In this document: one piece after another, positions 35,687 to 44,972 of the stretch | How positions within the stretch are numbered: position 1 is the stretch's first letter | Layout of the letters: every line of letters starts with the position of its first letter | NCBI GenBank assembly: GCA_944321165.1 | Contig: CALUKE010000011.1 | Span: 1 to 64,000, forward strand | Direction of reading: 5' to 3' | DNA length: 64,000 nt | Origin: an uncultured Odoribacter sp. | Lineage (GTDB): Bacteria; Bacteroidota; Bacteroidia; Bacteroidales; Marinifilaceae | The notes under the pieces: model-generated | The model's database searches: none | The model's input: the letters and a program-made list of their open reading frames with translations, nothing else | What the model was told of the DNA's origin: nothing | Program-made: the position numbers and the translations under genes

Positions 35687-35850
35687 AATTAACCATTTAG
35701 AAACTAATCATTTTTAATTTTTTTCAGATGAAACAGACAACTAAATTTTTATGCATTTTGATGTGTATGGTGTTGGGACTGTCGTTATCATTCCAGTCTT
35801 GTAAAGATTATGACGATGATATCGAAAGTCTGAACAATCGTGTAGACAGC
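35687..35850 (+). repeat. Shared leader/signal-peptide repeat, copy 4
   Basis: Leader 35702-35727 and the first coding bases match copies 1 and 2; the upstream part from about 35687 matches copy 1. Confidence 0.9.
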
Positions 35851-38800
35851 ATTGCTACCAGTCTTTCAGACTTGGCCTCTAAAGTCAATGGCTTGGTACA
35901 GAGTGTTACTTACAACAAAGAAACCGGTGTATTGACAGTCACTCCGGTAAGTGGTTCTGCCGTTACTTATCAGATAGGACAGGATGTTCCTGAGTATGAA
36001 CTGAAAGTGGACGGTACTTCTTGTTGGTTAGTAAAAGACGGTGTACAGGTGGGTGACAAATTGGAAATCACTCTTCCAGAAATACCGGAAATACCGGAAT
36101 ATGAAGAATTCGACCCTGATTTATTAACAGTCAATGTAGTAAATGGAGAGTATGTAGTTCTCTATAATGACAAAGAAACAAAGGTCAAGTTCCCAGAAAT
36201 CAATGTTAAGCATAGCATCGTAAAAAATGGTGACACCATTACAATTTCTATTGATGATGAAACTGTCAGCTTCAAGCTTGCAGAGGGTATATTGACCAGT
36301 TTGGTTTATCAGCCTTCTTTATATGTGAACGGAATCGAAGCTACTGAATATCCGTGGATGCCATATACCACTTTAACTGCAACCGAGACTGAAGATGTAA
36401 CATTTACAGATAAAGAAAATACCACGTGTGTTGTTATCACATCCCCCGATCAATGGAATTATACACAGAATGGCAAGAAAAAAACTTACAATCCTATTGT
36501 ATGGGTAAATTATCATGTAAATCCGATCAATGCACAAGTCATCAAAGAAAACCTGAGCATTATCTCCGGAGATGCTGAAGTAATTACTACTCGTGCATCT
36601 GTTGCTGGCCCCCAATTAGATGAAAACACCGATATTATTTTGAAAGAAGGTGTGCTTTCAATTCCATTGGTTGCAATTGGTGAAAAAATTCCGACAGAAC
36701 CGAAAAACGAAAATGAAACAGTAGAACTTAAGACAGAAGCAGCCATTTTTGCTTTGCAAGCAAATGTAAAAACAGCAGAAGGAGAAGACCGGGTAGTGAC
36801 TTCCGATTATGCCGCTCTTTATTCTACCAATGTTATTCCGAAAGCAATTGCCTATAACGTAAAAGATTACAATGGCTTTGATATCGATGCTAAAGATTGT
36901 GAGATTGTCGAAAATCCTGATGAATTATGGCCATCAGTTAAAGATGCTATTGTAGAAAATCCGACTTTACGTGTTGCTTACAACGGTCAAATCAATCTGA
37001 AAGATGTATTGGCAATTCATTACAGTCACTTAACCTTGACCAAACAGGAAGGAACACACAAAATCTGGAAATGGGGAGAAGAAGCTGCCTATGGATTAAA
37101 ATATGATTTTGCATTAATACATTATACCGCAGGTAAGAACGTCACCTCTGACAGCAAATATGTTGATCCTGAATTGATTAAAGAGGGTGTCGTTGCACCG
37201 CGTATAGTAGATGAGAAAGGAGAGCCCACTTCTGAAAGCGGAATTTCTGCTGTAGGAAGACACCCGCTGGTACAGGTGCGTATCCTGGACGCTAATAATG
37301 ATGTTGTCCTGCATGCTTACATCAAACTTGAAATCGTTCAGACAGTTAACAATTACGAAATACCATTCGATAAAGGTAGTGTTAAATTCGATTGCAACGG
37401 TTCTGAAACGACTTTGACTTGGGCAGAAGTTTCCAATAAAGTATTCGAAACTGTAGGTTACTCAAAAGAAGAGTTCGAAGCACTGTATCAGGTAGAAGTT
37501 GCTGATGGTTCTGATTTACTACCATATTATGATGGCCTTTATACAAAAAATGAACTTTATCAGTATGTTAAAGCTAACAACAAGTTCAGCAGAGTAACTA
37601 ATTCAACTGCTAAATATGGTATAGTAACAGAAATTGGCGAAGAACAAGGAACAACGAACCCGGTATTGACATGGAAGTTAACGATGAATGATCAACAGAG
37701 AATCTATGACCTGGAAAATCATTCCGTAACAATCTATGTAAGATATGTTCGCAACACTTCTAATCCTGACGGAACTGCAAGCATTGCTCCTGTATATTAT
37801 GCAATCACGGTGTCTGTAGAAAAACCGCAAGGAAACGTTACGAAGAAAATCCAAGAATACTGGTACAACAACAGTACGAATACTCGTCTGAATGTAGCTT
37901 ATCCGAAAGATGGTGGAAACACTAAAACATTCACGGTGGATCTCAACCAAGTATGGGAAGCAAATGAGGGAGTAAATCGTCCTGTATTCAATATGGGAAC
38001 AACTTTTGCCTCATTTACAGACGAAATTCTGGCTAATCAAACAACTGCAACAAAGAAGGGTGGTTATAAATATTATTTCACCGCAGCAAATAACAACATA
38101 ACTTTGGAAGACGAATTGTTCGGTCGTACCTATAAATTATTTGCAGGTAGTTCCACTGCACAAACTGCAGTAAGCAAAGCAATTGATATTTTTGGCAAAG
38201 AATATGATGCTACTACTGCCAATGCTTTGGCTCATGCACTGAAGTCAGATGAAGGCGTATATATGAATAACACATTATATGCTTATGATGTGAACGACGC
38301 AAAAACAATTGCATTAATTGCTACAATTGATCAAAATACAGGTAAAATTAGTTATAACAATAACAGTATCATTGCAAAATGCCTGTTAAATGCATTTGAC
38401 CATTCAGAAGCCAAACTGTATGCAGAAATCGGTATCTGTGCATTCAGCCCGTGTGACATTGTATTGTCATTGAAAGACGCTGAATATCCGGCATACTTCC
38501 TGCGTCCGATCTCAATTGAAGACAACAAAACAGGTGAATTCCTCGATGCACAATCCAACGCTTCTGTTGTAAACATCGCTGAAATCTTCGACTTCGAAGA
38601 CTGGAGAGATGTGAAATTCAAAGACGGAGACAATTACGAGAACGTATGGCTGTATGCTTTCTACGGCTTACAAGGTGTAGAGGTAAAAACAGAGTTGATC
38701 ACCACAGACCTGAATGGAAATGATCTTGAAGAAAAACTTCTGTCAGAAGTATCAAAAAATATTTTGATAACTCAACCGACAGCTAAAACTTTCACTTTAA

Positions 38801-38994
38801 GTTCTAATGCAGCATCATACGGTACTGAAAAAACATGGAATAGTCTTGTTGAGAAAATCGGTCAGATCAAATATGAAAACAACGGTAACAATGTAGGTTC
38901 TTTCAATGTACGTATTCCGGTAGACTTTACGTATGATTGGGGTACCATCAGAGCATATGTTGTTTGCCATGTTAAATCAACCATGGGTAACTAA
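35728..38994 (+). CDS. Large phase-variable surface lipoprotein 4 (DUF4988-like N-terminus)
   Basis: A lipoprotein of 1088 residues, closest to lipoprotein 2. The first about 130 residues are nearly the same (signal, SCKDYDDDIESLNNRVDS, SVTYNKETGVLTVTPVSG, YELKVDGTSCWLVKDGVQVG), after which the sequences diverge strongly. Family blocks remain: LTSLVYQPSLYVNGIEAT, GRHPLVQVRILDANND with YIKLEI, QEYWYNNST, FLRPISIED, FEDWRDVKF and FTYDWGTIRAYV. The pattern of a constant N-terminus with a variable body suits antigenic variation. Site D is upstream without a promoter, so it is predicted OFF here. A hairpin and a small lipoprotein gene follow, as for lipoprotein 2. Confidence 0.85.
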   Translation: MKQTTKFLCILMCMVLGLSLSFQSCKDYDDDIESLNNRVDSIATSLSDLASKVNGLVQSVTYNKETGVLTVTPVSGSAVTYQIGQDVPEYELKVDGTSCWLVKDGVQVGDKLEITLPEIPEIPEYEEFDPDLLTVNVVNGEYVVLYNDKETKVKFPEINVKHSIVKNGDTITISIDDETVSFKLAEGILTSLVYQPSLYVNGIEATEYPWMPYTTLTATETEDVTFTDKENTTCVVITSPDQWNYTQNGKKKTYNPIVWVNYHVNPINAQVIKENLSIISGDAEVITTRASVAGPQLDENTDIILKEGVLSIPLVAIGEKIPTEPKNENETVELKTEAAIFALQANVKTAEGEDRVVTSDYAALYSTNVIPKAIAYNVKDYNGFDIDAKDCEIVENPDELWPSVKDAIVENPTLRVAYNGQINLKDVLAIHYSHLTLTKQEGTHKIWKWGEEAAYGLKYDFALIHYTAGKNVTSDSKYVDPELIKEGVVAPRIVDEKGEPTSESGISAVGRHPLVQVRILDANNDVVLHAYIKLEIVQTVNNYEIPFDKGSVKFDCNGSETTLTWAEVSNKVFETVGYSKEEFEALYQVEVADGSDLLPYYDGLYTKNELYQYVKANNKFSRVTNSTAKYGIVTEIGEEQGTTNPVLTWKLTMNDQQRIYDLENHSVTIYVRYVRNTSNPDGTASIAPVYYAITVSVEKPQGNVTKKIQEYWYNNSTNTRLNVAYPKDGGNTKTFTVDLNQVWEANEGVNRPVFNMGTTFASFTDEILANQTTATKKGGYKYYFTAANNNITLEDELFGRTYKLFAGSSTAQTAVSKAIDIFGKEYDATTANALAHALKSDEGVYMNNTLYAYDVNDAKTIALIATIDQNTGKISYNNNSIIAKCLLNAFDHSEAKLYAEIGICAFSPCDIVLSLKDAEYPAYFLRPISIEDNKTGEFLDAQSNASVVNIAEIFDFEDWRDVKFKDGDNYENVWLYAFYGLQGVEVKTELITTDLNGNDLEEKLLSEVSKNILITQPTAKTFTLSSNAASYGTEKTWNSLVEKIGQIKYENNGNNVGSFNVRIPVDFTYDWGTIRAYVVCHVKSTMGN

Positions 38995-39025
38995 ATTAAT
39001 TTTAGTTACAACTAACAATTAAAAC

Positions 39026-39061
39026 GAGAAGAGGGTGTTCCGGAGGATTCACCCTCTTCTC
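39026..39061 (+). terminator. Hairpin between lipoprotein 4 and its small companion
   Basis: GAGAAGAGGGTG (39026-39037) pairs with CACCCTCTTCTC (39050-39061). Only a weak T-rich tail follows, so it may be an attenuator or processing hairpin. It occupies the same position as the hairpin after lipoprotein 2. Confidence 0.7.
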
Positions 39062-39083
39062 CTTATATATAAAATTTATTCAT

Positions 39084-39548
39084 ATGAATATCCGCATTTA
39101 TTCTATTGTACTATTCCTTTCATTGATATTTTTTGGGGGCGCTTGTGTGAATAAACAGAAACAATCATCGACAAAGGAATTTCCTGAAGATTTTATAAAA
39201 ACCCTGACTCACAAAGATACGGTCGCCATGATCGGTTTAACAACAGTATGTATGGATACTCTTCAGGCAGGCAAAATTGACGATGCTCTGAATTTGATAT
39301 ATTGTGTCAGAAACGATACACTCGTACCTCTGTCGGAAGAAACAAAAGCAGAATTAAAACGACAATTCGAACGTTTCCCGGTAAAACAATATCACCTAGA
39401 ATCATTCCAGATCAATGGCTATTCGACAAACAGCGTAAAATATGTGGTTCAGTTTAAAGAAAAATCAACACTACCAAACACCATTAAACTCACGTTTAAT
39501 CCAATATGGATAGAAGATGCCTGGTATTTGACTCTAAAAAATAATTAA
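39084..39548 (+). CDS. Small lipoprotein, companion of large lipoprotein 4
   Basis: A 154-residue lipoprotein with signal MNIRIYSIVLFLSLIFFGGAC. The mature part (HKDTVAMIGLTTVCMDTLQA, KIDDALNLIYCVRNDT, QFERFPVKQYHLESFQING) is a diverged paralogue of the 29159 gene, with the KDT-A-M start, a short helical repeat and the F-P-V-x-x-Y motif. No named domain is recognised. It follows lipoprotein 4 after the hairpin and ends at a strong terminator. Confidence 0.75.
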   Translation: MNIRIYSIVLFLSLIFFGGACVNKQKQSSTKEFPEDFIKTLTHKDTVAMIGLTTVCMDTLQAGKIDDALNLIYCVRNDTLVPLSEETKAELKRQFERFPVKQYHLESFQINGYSTNSVKYVVQFKEKSTLPNTIKLTFNPIWIEDAWYLTLKNN

Positions 39549-39551
39549 ACC

Positions 39552-39595
39552 ATCTCCCCAATAATTTCCTACGTATAGAAAGTTATTGGGGAGAT
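39552..39595. terminator. Bidirectional terminator between the small lipoprotein and the peroxidase
   Basis: ATCTCCCCAATAA (39552-39564) and TTATTGGGGAGAT (39583-39595) form a 13-bp stem. Convergent genes lie on either side and T-rich sequence follows on the plus strand. Confidence 0.82.
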
Positions 39596-39602
39596 TTTAT
39601 TA

Positions 39603-40997
39603 TTATTTCATATGATCATTGACGAGGGGTTTCCCCTGGTATGTGCCGGTCAGGGCGCGTAAGAAAGTGGCGATTAATTGGGTATTTTCTTCCGAAAGTT
39701 CTTGGCCAACCTGATACTGTGCCATCATTCGGACTGCCTCTTCCAGCGTGGCGACACTTCCATCATGATAGTAGGGATAAGTCAAGGCGACATTCCGCAA
39801 TCCGGGGGTACGGAAACGGAAACGGTCCCGTTCAACGCCTGTTTGTGCCCAACGTCCATTGTCACCGTCCGTAAGGCCTGACTTCTGTTGGAGTTCTCGA
39901 TCCTTAAAATAATCAGCCCGCTGTCCCATCAGCTCATAGCTCAAACCGCCCATATTGACTCCGGCATGACAGGTAGCACAACTGTACTCTTTGAAAAGTT
40001 CGAACCCCCGCACTTCTTCAGCGGTCATCGCCTCTTTTTCACCCTTGAGATAGCGGTCGAAAGGAGAATTCGGCGTGACAAGCGTCCGCTCATACTCAGC
40101 AATGGCATCCGTAATGGTTGCCTCGCTCAAGCCTTCGGGATAAACCTCGTTAAAAGCTTTTACAAAAGCCTTGTCCTGAGTCAGACGGGCCACAATCTCA
40201 TCGAAAGAGGCACATCCCATTTCCACTGGATTGAGTGGAGGCCCGGCCGCCTGTTCCGCCAGGGTTGCTGCCCGGCCATCCCAAAATTGAGCAAAGTTGA
40301 ACACTGCATTGAATACGGTCGGGGCATTCACACCGCCGAGCTGTCCGCCGATTCCTTCAGAATATTTCAAGTTGTCCACACCGCCGGTATTGATGCCATG
40401 GCAGGTAGCACAGGAAACAGTACCGTCCGCAGACAAGCGAGTGTCATGATAGAGCTGAAAACCGAGTTCAGCTTTGGACGGATCATACTCGACACTATCC
40501 GGAATCGGCCGGATGCTCTCATTGGCAAACTCCGGAGCCGCAAGCATATTCGGATAAAAATGAGCACGATGTTCACGCACCCAGGATAAAGCCATGTCGG
40601 ATTTCTTTTTTGTCAAAGAGGATCCCCAATGCACCAGATAATACTTTGCCAAGGGCATTGTACCGTCCATAATCGTCTTCTCGACCTTAGCGAGATCCAC
40701 TTCGTTTACGGCCTTCCCGTCTTTGATAGCAGCCAGCATCGGTGCAATATCAAAGGCTTTATATCCCTCAACAATATCCTTTGTAATAATCTTTTTGGCT
40801 ATCGGCCAATTCGCATAAAAAGGAAGAACGGGATCAGCCGTATGACATTCGGCACAACCTCCTTTCTCAAGGATTTTCACCAAACGTTCATCGGGCGGCA
40901 TAGACTCCGGCGGAGCTGTATTGACAGCCCGGTAAACAATCGCCCCAACAGCGATGACACCAATCGCAACGAGCATAATTTTTGAACTTGTTTTCAT
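39603..40997 (-). CDS. Tri-heme cytochrome c peroxidase (MauG/CcpA-like) with extra N-terminal heme domain
   Basis: A 464-residue periplasmic protein anchored by an N-terminal helix (residues 7-23). Three CXXCH heme-binding motifs are present: Cys48-Cys51-His52 (GGCAECH), Cys196-Cys199-His200 (VSCATCH) and Cys340-Cys343-His344 (YSCATCH). The last two belong to a di-heme peroxidase core, with the family segments NAPTVFNAVFN, FWDGRAATLAEQA and RTPGLRNVALTYPYYHDGS. The first belongs to an added heme-binding domain that may deliver electrons from the membrane. The likely role is reduction of hydrogen peroxide to water using quinol- or cytochrome-derived electrons. The gene lies 34 bp downstream of ccsA, consistent with an operon with its heme-attachment machinery. 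Confidence 0.92.
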   Translation of the reverse strand: MKTSSKIMLVAIGVIAVGAIVYRAVNTAPPESMPPDERLVKILEKGGCAECHTADPVLPFYANWPIAKKIITKDIVEGYKAFDIAPMLAAIKDGKAVNEVDLAKVEKTIMDGTMPLAKYYLVHWGSSLTKKKSDMALSWVREHRAHFYPNMLAAPEFANESIRPIPDSVEYDPSKAELGFQLYHDTRLSADGTVSCATCHGINTGGVDNLKYSEGIGGQLGGVNAPTVFNAVFNFAQFWDGRAATLAEQAAGPPLNPVEMGCASFDEIVARLTQDKAFVKAFNEVYPEGLSEATITDAIAEYERTLVTPNSPFDRYLKGEKEAMTAEEVRGFELFKEYSCATCHAGVNMGGLSYELMGQRADYFKDRELQQKSGLTDGDNGRWAQTGVERDRFRFRTPGLRNVALTYPYYHDGSVATLEEAVRMMAQYQVGQELSEENTQLIATFLRALTGTYQGKPLVNDHMK

Positions 40998-41031
40998 TTT
41001 CTTTACGTTTTGAGGTTGATGATTATGATGT

Positions 41032-41814
41032 TTATTCTGTCAGATTATATAAATGCAGACTCTCTCCGGAAGAAGGCAGATATTTGTATCCATACCAGCA
41101 CATCTGTAAAAGGAGAAAACTCAGGATAACTGTAAAATACAGCCATCGGCTTTTAGATACGCGGGTAAAACGAAGATGAATATAAGTCAGATACCCGGCA
41201 GCTGTTATGGCAGCCCAGGTTTCTTTGGGATCCCAATCCCAGAAATTTCCCCAGGCCTGTTTCGCCCAGACAGATCCGGACAACATACCGATAAACAAAA
41301 GGCCGGTACCGAGATACACCAGATTGTCCAGTGACTCCAGATAGGAACGTTTTTTATGGAAAAGACCGGCCATCGCAAACAGAAAAGCACAGGCCAGAAT
41401 TCCGTAGGCAAACATATAAACAGTGACATGCGGAATAAAAAACACACTCTGAAGAGCCGGAACCAAAGTCTCATCATGAATTTCTGGTTTCAGTATATTG
41501 ATGAAACAGAATACAGAGGACAATACAGTCGTAAACAGCAACAGCCACCGGTAATACCACCGCCTGTATACAAGCAGTCCGGCAATCAATACAAACAAGG
41601 AATACCAGAGACGGGTCTCTCCCATCGTCCTCATCGGAGGTCTGCCAAGTGACCTCCAGAAACCGATTACAAAAACGCCCAAAACAAGCATACCGGTCCA
41701 CGACAAAAACTGAGCAGCGATTGACCGTTCTGAGCGATACAGGGCAAAGCCTGCTCCGGCCAATGACAAAACCATCGATATAATGGCAAAATATGGAAAA
41801 ATATCCCAATTCAT
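41032..41814 (-). CDS. ccsA: Cytochrome c biogenesis protein CcsA (WWD-domain heme handling)
   Basis: A polytopic membrane protein of the system II cytochrome c maturation pathway. It carries the tryptophan-rich heme-handling motif at WGNFWDWDPKETWAAITAAG and about seven to eight helices. With ResB/CcsB it moves heme to the periplasm and ligates it to CXXCH motifs. I prefer ATG 41814 (MNWDIFPYFAIISM), one base after the ResB stop, giving 260 residues; ATG 41835 would overlap that gene by 20 bp. The neighbouring tri-heme peroxidase is an obvious client. Confidence 0.9.
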   Translation of the reverse strand: MNWDIFPYFAIISMVLSLAGAGFALYRSERSIAAQFLSWTGMLVLGVFVIGFWRSLGRPPMRTMGETRLWYSLFVLIAGLLVYRRWYYRWLLLFTTVLSSVFCFINILKPEIHDETLVPALQSVFFIPHVTVYMFAYGILACAFLFAMAGLFHKKRSYLESLDNLVYLGTGLLFIGMLSGSVWAKQAWGNFWDWDPKETWAAITAAGYLTYIHLRFTRVSKSRWLYFTVILSFLLLQMCWYGYKYLPSSGESLHLYNLTE

Positions 41815-41815
41815 G

Positions 41816-42667
41816 TCAGACTCTGTATTTTCCACCCCAAAGCAGCATCAAGGCCCCTGCCACAAAGAGCAAAAGCCCTGTCAGGACTATGTATTTCCAG
41901 GGTTGTACAACAAATTCAAGAATGCAATATTCAGAAGCGCTGCCTGCTTCTGTATTGTACCCGGTCAGGTATATATCCTCTTTCCATGATTTATGCCACG
42001 GATGATTTACCCAAAGGATCCTACGCTCATCTCCCGAAGAAACCTCAGCCCGAAATTCAGCAGGCATTCGATTTTCATAAAACTCCACGTCAAAAGATTC
42101 GACCAGAAGAGGATAACCAAGAGAATAAGCGATTCCTTCTTGGGTATATGCCTTATCAATGCACTCGCCTATATTCACCGCCGCTCTCATCCGAACCATA
42201 TCTGCCGAGCCAAAGACAAGAGCGACCAGCATCACAAACAGACCGACATGATTCAAATAAAAACGAATACGATTCTTTCCCCGATATCTCAAGATGACCA
42301 GAAAAAGATTTCCGATAAAAAGAAGCAACACAGTCAGAAAAATCCAGGAATGCTGAAATTTCAGTCCAGGGGAAAAAACCATTAGCAAACAACACAAAGC
42401 CACAAGAACGACCCCCATCACTCCCGCATATCCGGATGAAAATGCAACCACCCAGCGACACTCCCCTTTTTCCCGATTCAAGACATATAAGCCACCGACA
42501 AGAATCAACAATATGGCAATATTCACAGGAAAAGCAAAAACACGGACATCCACTTGCCCGAAAATGAAGTGAAAAACGGCAGCCAACAAAAGGGTTGGAA
42601 CGTAGGTATAAGCCAAGATCTTTCCCATAACTGTAGTTTTAAAGGAAACAAAAATACTTTTTTTCAT
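41816..42667 (-). CDS. ResB/CcsB-like cytochrome c biogenesis protein
   Basis: A membrane protein of 283 residues with four main helices and a large soluble loop before the last helix, the layout of shortened Bacteroidota ResB/CcsB proteins. NHVGLFVMLVALVFGSADMV and LVESFDVEFYENRMPAEFRA are typical segments. It partners CcsA in delivering and attaching heme to c-type cytochromes. ATG 42628 (MGKILAYTYVPTLL) is a good alternative start. It is the first gene of the resB-ccsA-peroxidase set. Confidence 0.82.
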   Translation of the reverse strand: MKKSIFVSFKTTVMGKILAYTYVPTLLLAAVFHFIFGQVDVRVFAFPVNIAILLILVGGLYVLNREKGECRWVVAFSSGYAGVMGVVLVALCCLLMVFSPGLKFQHSWIFLTVLLLFIGNLFLVILRYRGKNRIRFYLNHVGLFVMLVALVFGSADMVRMRAAVNIGECIDKAYTQEGIAYSLGYPLLVESFDVEFYENRMPAEFRAEVSSGDERRILWVNHPWHKSWKEDIYLTGYNTEAGSASEYCILEFVVQPWKYIVLTGLLLFVAGALMLLWGGKYRV

Positions 42668-42932
42668 GAATAATCCACCATACTGTCAAAAAAATTCCAT
42701 AAAATATCGTCGACGAACAAACCACCCCAACATAAAATCAATCCTTCAACTGTATTCCGCTCGCCTCAGTACAATGGCGTGCCGGAATTCAGGCAGACAC
42801 TACACACTCCTGAGCACGGAAACGAATTATTTTATGACTGGAGTTATCTTATCCCGGATGGTTCTACTGCAGGAATGAATAAAACATGAGAAAACCGTAG
42901 CATACATCCATTCTTTCACATAAACTAAAACA

Positions 42933-43433
42933 TCAGTACTGCATATGCTTCAGGTTCACGGCATAAAGGATGATAAAAAACAGCGAAAAGATCCCGGAGG
43001 CAAAAAGCGTCGACAATACATAAAAATTAAAACCGACAAAATACGGTACCACAAAAAGCATCAGAATCTGGGCCGTCGTATACAGATAGAAACCGAATTT
43101 CCGGAGCCGAAACATGAGAATCGCACCCAGCAGGCTGACAATGCTTAAAACCAGGCTCATCACATGAATTTCCCGTGCATGCACAAAAGTTTCCTGTAAA
43201 GTGGTCATGGCCGAGGAAAGATAGTTGGAAAGACTTTCACCGGCATTCATGCCGTCCATCATGGAAGAATACTGCTCCATCTGAACGGTCGAGTTCAACA
43301 GATCTGCCGTAAACAGCGAAAAAAGATTGGACAATACCCCCCATCCGCTACCGATAAAGGTAAGAATACATAATACCGATAAGAAAGTCGGACGCTGAAT
43401 CCTGTGTGGCTGTTCTTCAAAAGGATTTTCCAT
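42933..43433 (-). CDS. Conserved membrane protein of unknown function
   Basis: A 166-residue protein with four predicted helices (about 17-45, 90-108, 113-130, 134-160) and a polar stretch between the first two (VQMEQYSSMMDGMNAGESLS). I recognise no named family; similar small proteins are common in Bacteroidales. It is divergent from glyA and unlinked in an operon. The 265 bp downstream (42668-42932) contain only an unlikely 70-codon frame. Confidence 0.7.
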   Translation of the reverse strand: MENPFEEQPHRIQRPTFLSVLCILTFIGSGWGVLSNLFSLFTADLLNSTVQMEQYSSMMDGMNAGESLSNYLSSAMTTLQETFVHAREIHVMSLVLSIVSLLGAILMFRLRKFGFYLYTTAQILMLFVVPYFVGFNFYVLSTLFASGIFSLFFIILYAVNLKHMQY

Positions 43434-43562
43434 GATTTCAAATTAAAATTATACAGTCCTGTTTATGTTGCAAAAATAAAAAATCCGAATGAAGTAACAT
43501 ATAAAAGAGAAAGTTTATTCACTTTCAATTTTCAACTTTTCAACAAATAAAACTTAAAATGC

Positions 43563-43594
43563 TTTGTTTTGCATGAGGATTTAGTTTAATTTTG
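43563..43594 (+). promoter_or_regulatory. Promoter of glyA
   Basis: TTTG at 43563-43566 and TAATTTTG at 43587-43594 are separated by exactly 20 bp, a full match to the Bacteroides consensus. The leader before ATG 43621 is about 20 bases. Confidence 0.8.
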
Positions 43595-43620
43595 ACAAAA
43601 ATATTTTTAACTACTTCACT

Positions 43621-44901
43621 ATGAAAAGAGATACCGTTATATTTGACCTGATCCAGAAAGAAAGTCAGCGTCAGAAAGAAGGAATCGAATTGATTGCTTC
43701 GGAAAATTTTGTGAGCGATGAAGTCATGGAGGCCATGGGATCCTGCCTGACCAACAAATATGCTGAAGGATATCCGGGAGCCCGTTATTATGGAGGTTGC
43801 CAGATTGTCGATCAGACCGAGCAACTGGCCATTGACCGGGCCTGCAAACTGTTCGGAGCAGAATATGCCAATGTTCAGCCTCATTCCGGAGCACAAGCCA
43901 ACGCTGCCGTATTCTTTGCCTGCATGAAACCGGGAGATACTTATCTTGGTCTCGATCTGGCTCACGGAGGTCACCTGTCACACGGATCACCCGTCAATCT
44001 GTCCGGTATCAACTACCACCCGGTAGCTTACCATGTAAAGGAGGAAACCGGTCTGGTGGACTACGATGAAATGGAGCGTCTGGCCCTGGAACACAAACCG
44101 AAGATGATCGTATCCGGAGCTTCCGCTTATTCTCGTGACTGGGACTACAAACGTATGCGGGAAATCGCCGATAAAGTCGGAGCCATCTTAATGTACGACA
44201 TGGCACACCCGGCCGGTCTGATTGCCAAAGGATTACTCAACAATCCGTTCGAATATTGCCACATCGTGACGACCACGACCCATAAGACGCTCCGCGGCCC
44301 GCGCGGCGGTATGATCCTGCTCCCGAAAGATTTTCCGAACCCCTGGGGTCTGAAAACACCGAAGGGAGAAATCAAAATGATGTCTCAGGTACTCAATTTT
44401 GCCGTATTCCCCGGTCAACAGGGAGGTCCGCTGGAACACGTCATTGCAGCCAAGGCCGTTGCATTTGAAGAAGCCCTGTCTGACTCTTACACCGAATATG
44501 CAAAACAAGTGCAGAAAAACGCCAAAGTAATGGCCCAAGCCTTCATGGACAAAGGATACAAAGTAGTATCAGGAGGTACGGACAACCACTGCATGTTGAT
44601 CGATTTACGGACCAAATTCCCGGAGCTGACCGGAAAGAAAGCCGAAAACACCCTCGTAAAGGCCGATATCACCATCAACAAAAACATGGTGCCTTTTGAC
44701 AGCCGTTCTCCGTTCCAGACCTCCGGTATACGTGTCGGGACCCCGGCCATCACTACCCGTGGTCTGAAAGAAGAAGACATGAAAGTAATCGTTGACATGA
44801 TCGATCGGATCCTCTCCCACATCGACGACGAACAAGTGATCGCCGAAGTGAAGAAAGAGGTCAATGCCATGATGCATTCCCGTCCGATGTTCGCCTGGTA
44901 A
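43621..44901 (+). CDS. glyA: Serine hydroxymethyltransferase
   Basis: A PLP enzyme of 426 residues that converts serine and tetrahydrofolate to glycine and methylene-tetrahydrofolate. The PLP lysine is Lys222 in [14 protein letters not shown]. Other motifs are [42 protein letters not shown] and [13 protein letters not shown]. The length is normal. It is monocistronic, with a clear promoter and terminator. Confidence 0.98.
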   Translation: MKRDTVIFDLIQKESQRQKEGIELIASENFVSDEVMEAMGSCLTNKYAEGYPGARYYGGCQIVDQTEQLAIDRACKLFGAEYANVQPHSGAQANAAVFFACMKPGDTYLGLDLAHGGHLSHGSPVNLSGINYHPVAYHVKEETGLVDYDEMERLALEHKPKMIVSGASAYSRDWDYKRMREIADKVGAILMYDMAHPAGLIAKGLLNNPFEYCHIVTTTTHKTLRGPRGGMILLPKDFPNPWGLKTPKGEIKMMSQVLNFAVFPGQQGGPLEHVIAAKAVAFEEALSDSYTEYAKQVQKNAKVMAQAFMDKGYKVVSGGTDNHCMLIDLRTKFPELTGKKAENTLVKADITINKNMVPFDSRSPFQTSGIRVGTPAITTRGLKEEDMKVIVDMIDRILSHIDDEQVIAEVKKEVNAMMHSRPMFAW

Positions 44902-44932
44902 AAGCGCCGCTCGAACAGACCCGTCATAAAAA

Positions 44933-44963
44933 TCCCCCGAAGGTTGCGATGCCTTTCGGGGGA
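44933..44963. terminator. Terminator of glyA
   Basis: TCCCCCGAAGG and CCTTTCGGGGGA form a strong stem around TTGCGATG, followed by TTTTTTT at 44968-44974. It lies between two convergent genes. Confidence 0.88.
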
Positions 44964-44972
44964 TATCTTTTT

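Noticed and set aside
20835..38994. Naming the large lipoproteins as PL29-type polysaccharide lyases
   Set aside because: Only the N-terminal domain of two of them resembles the DUF4988/PL29 N-terminal domain; no catalytic lyase region is visible.
42666..42878. Plus-strand 70-codon frame between resB and the membrane protein gene
   Set aside because: Composition is not protein-like, no start signal is evident and no family match is recognised.
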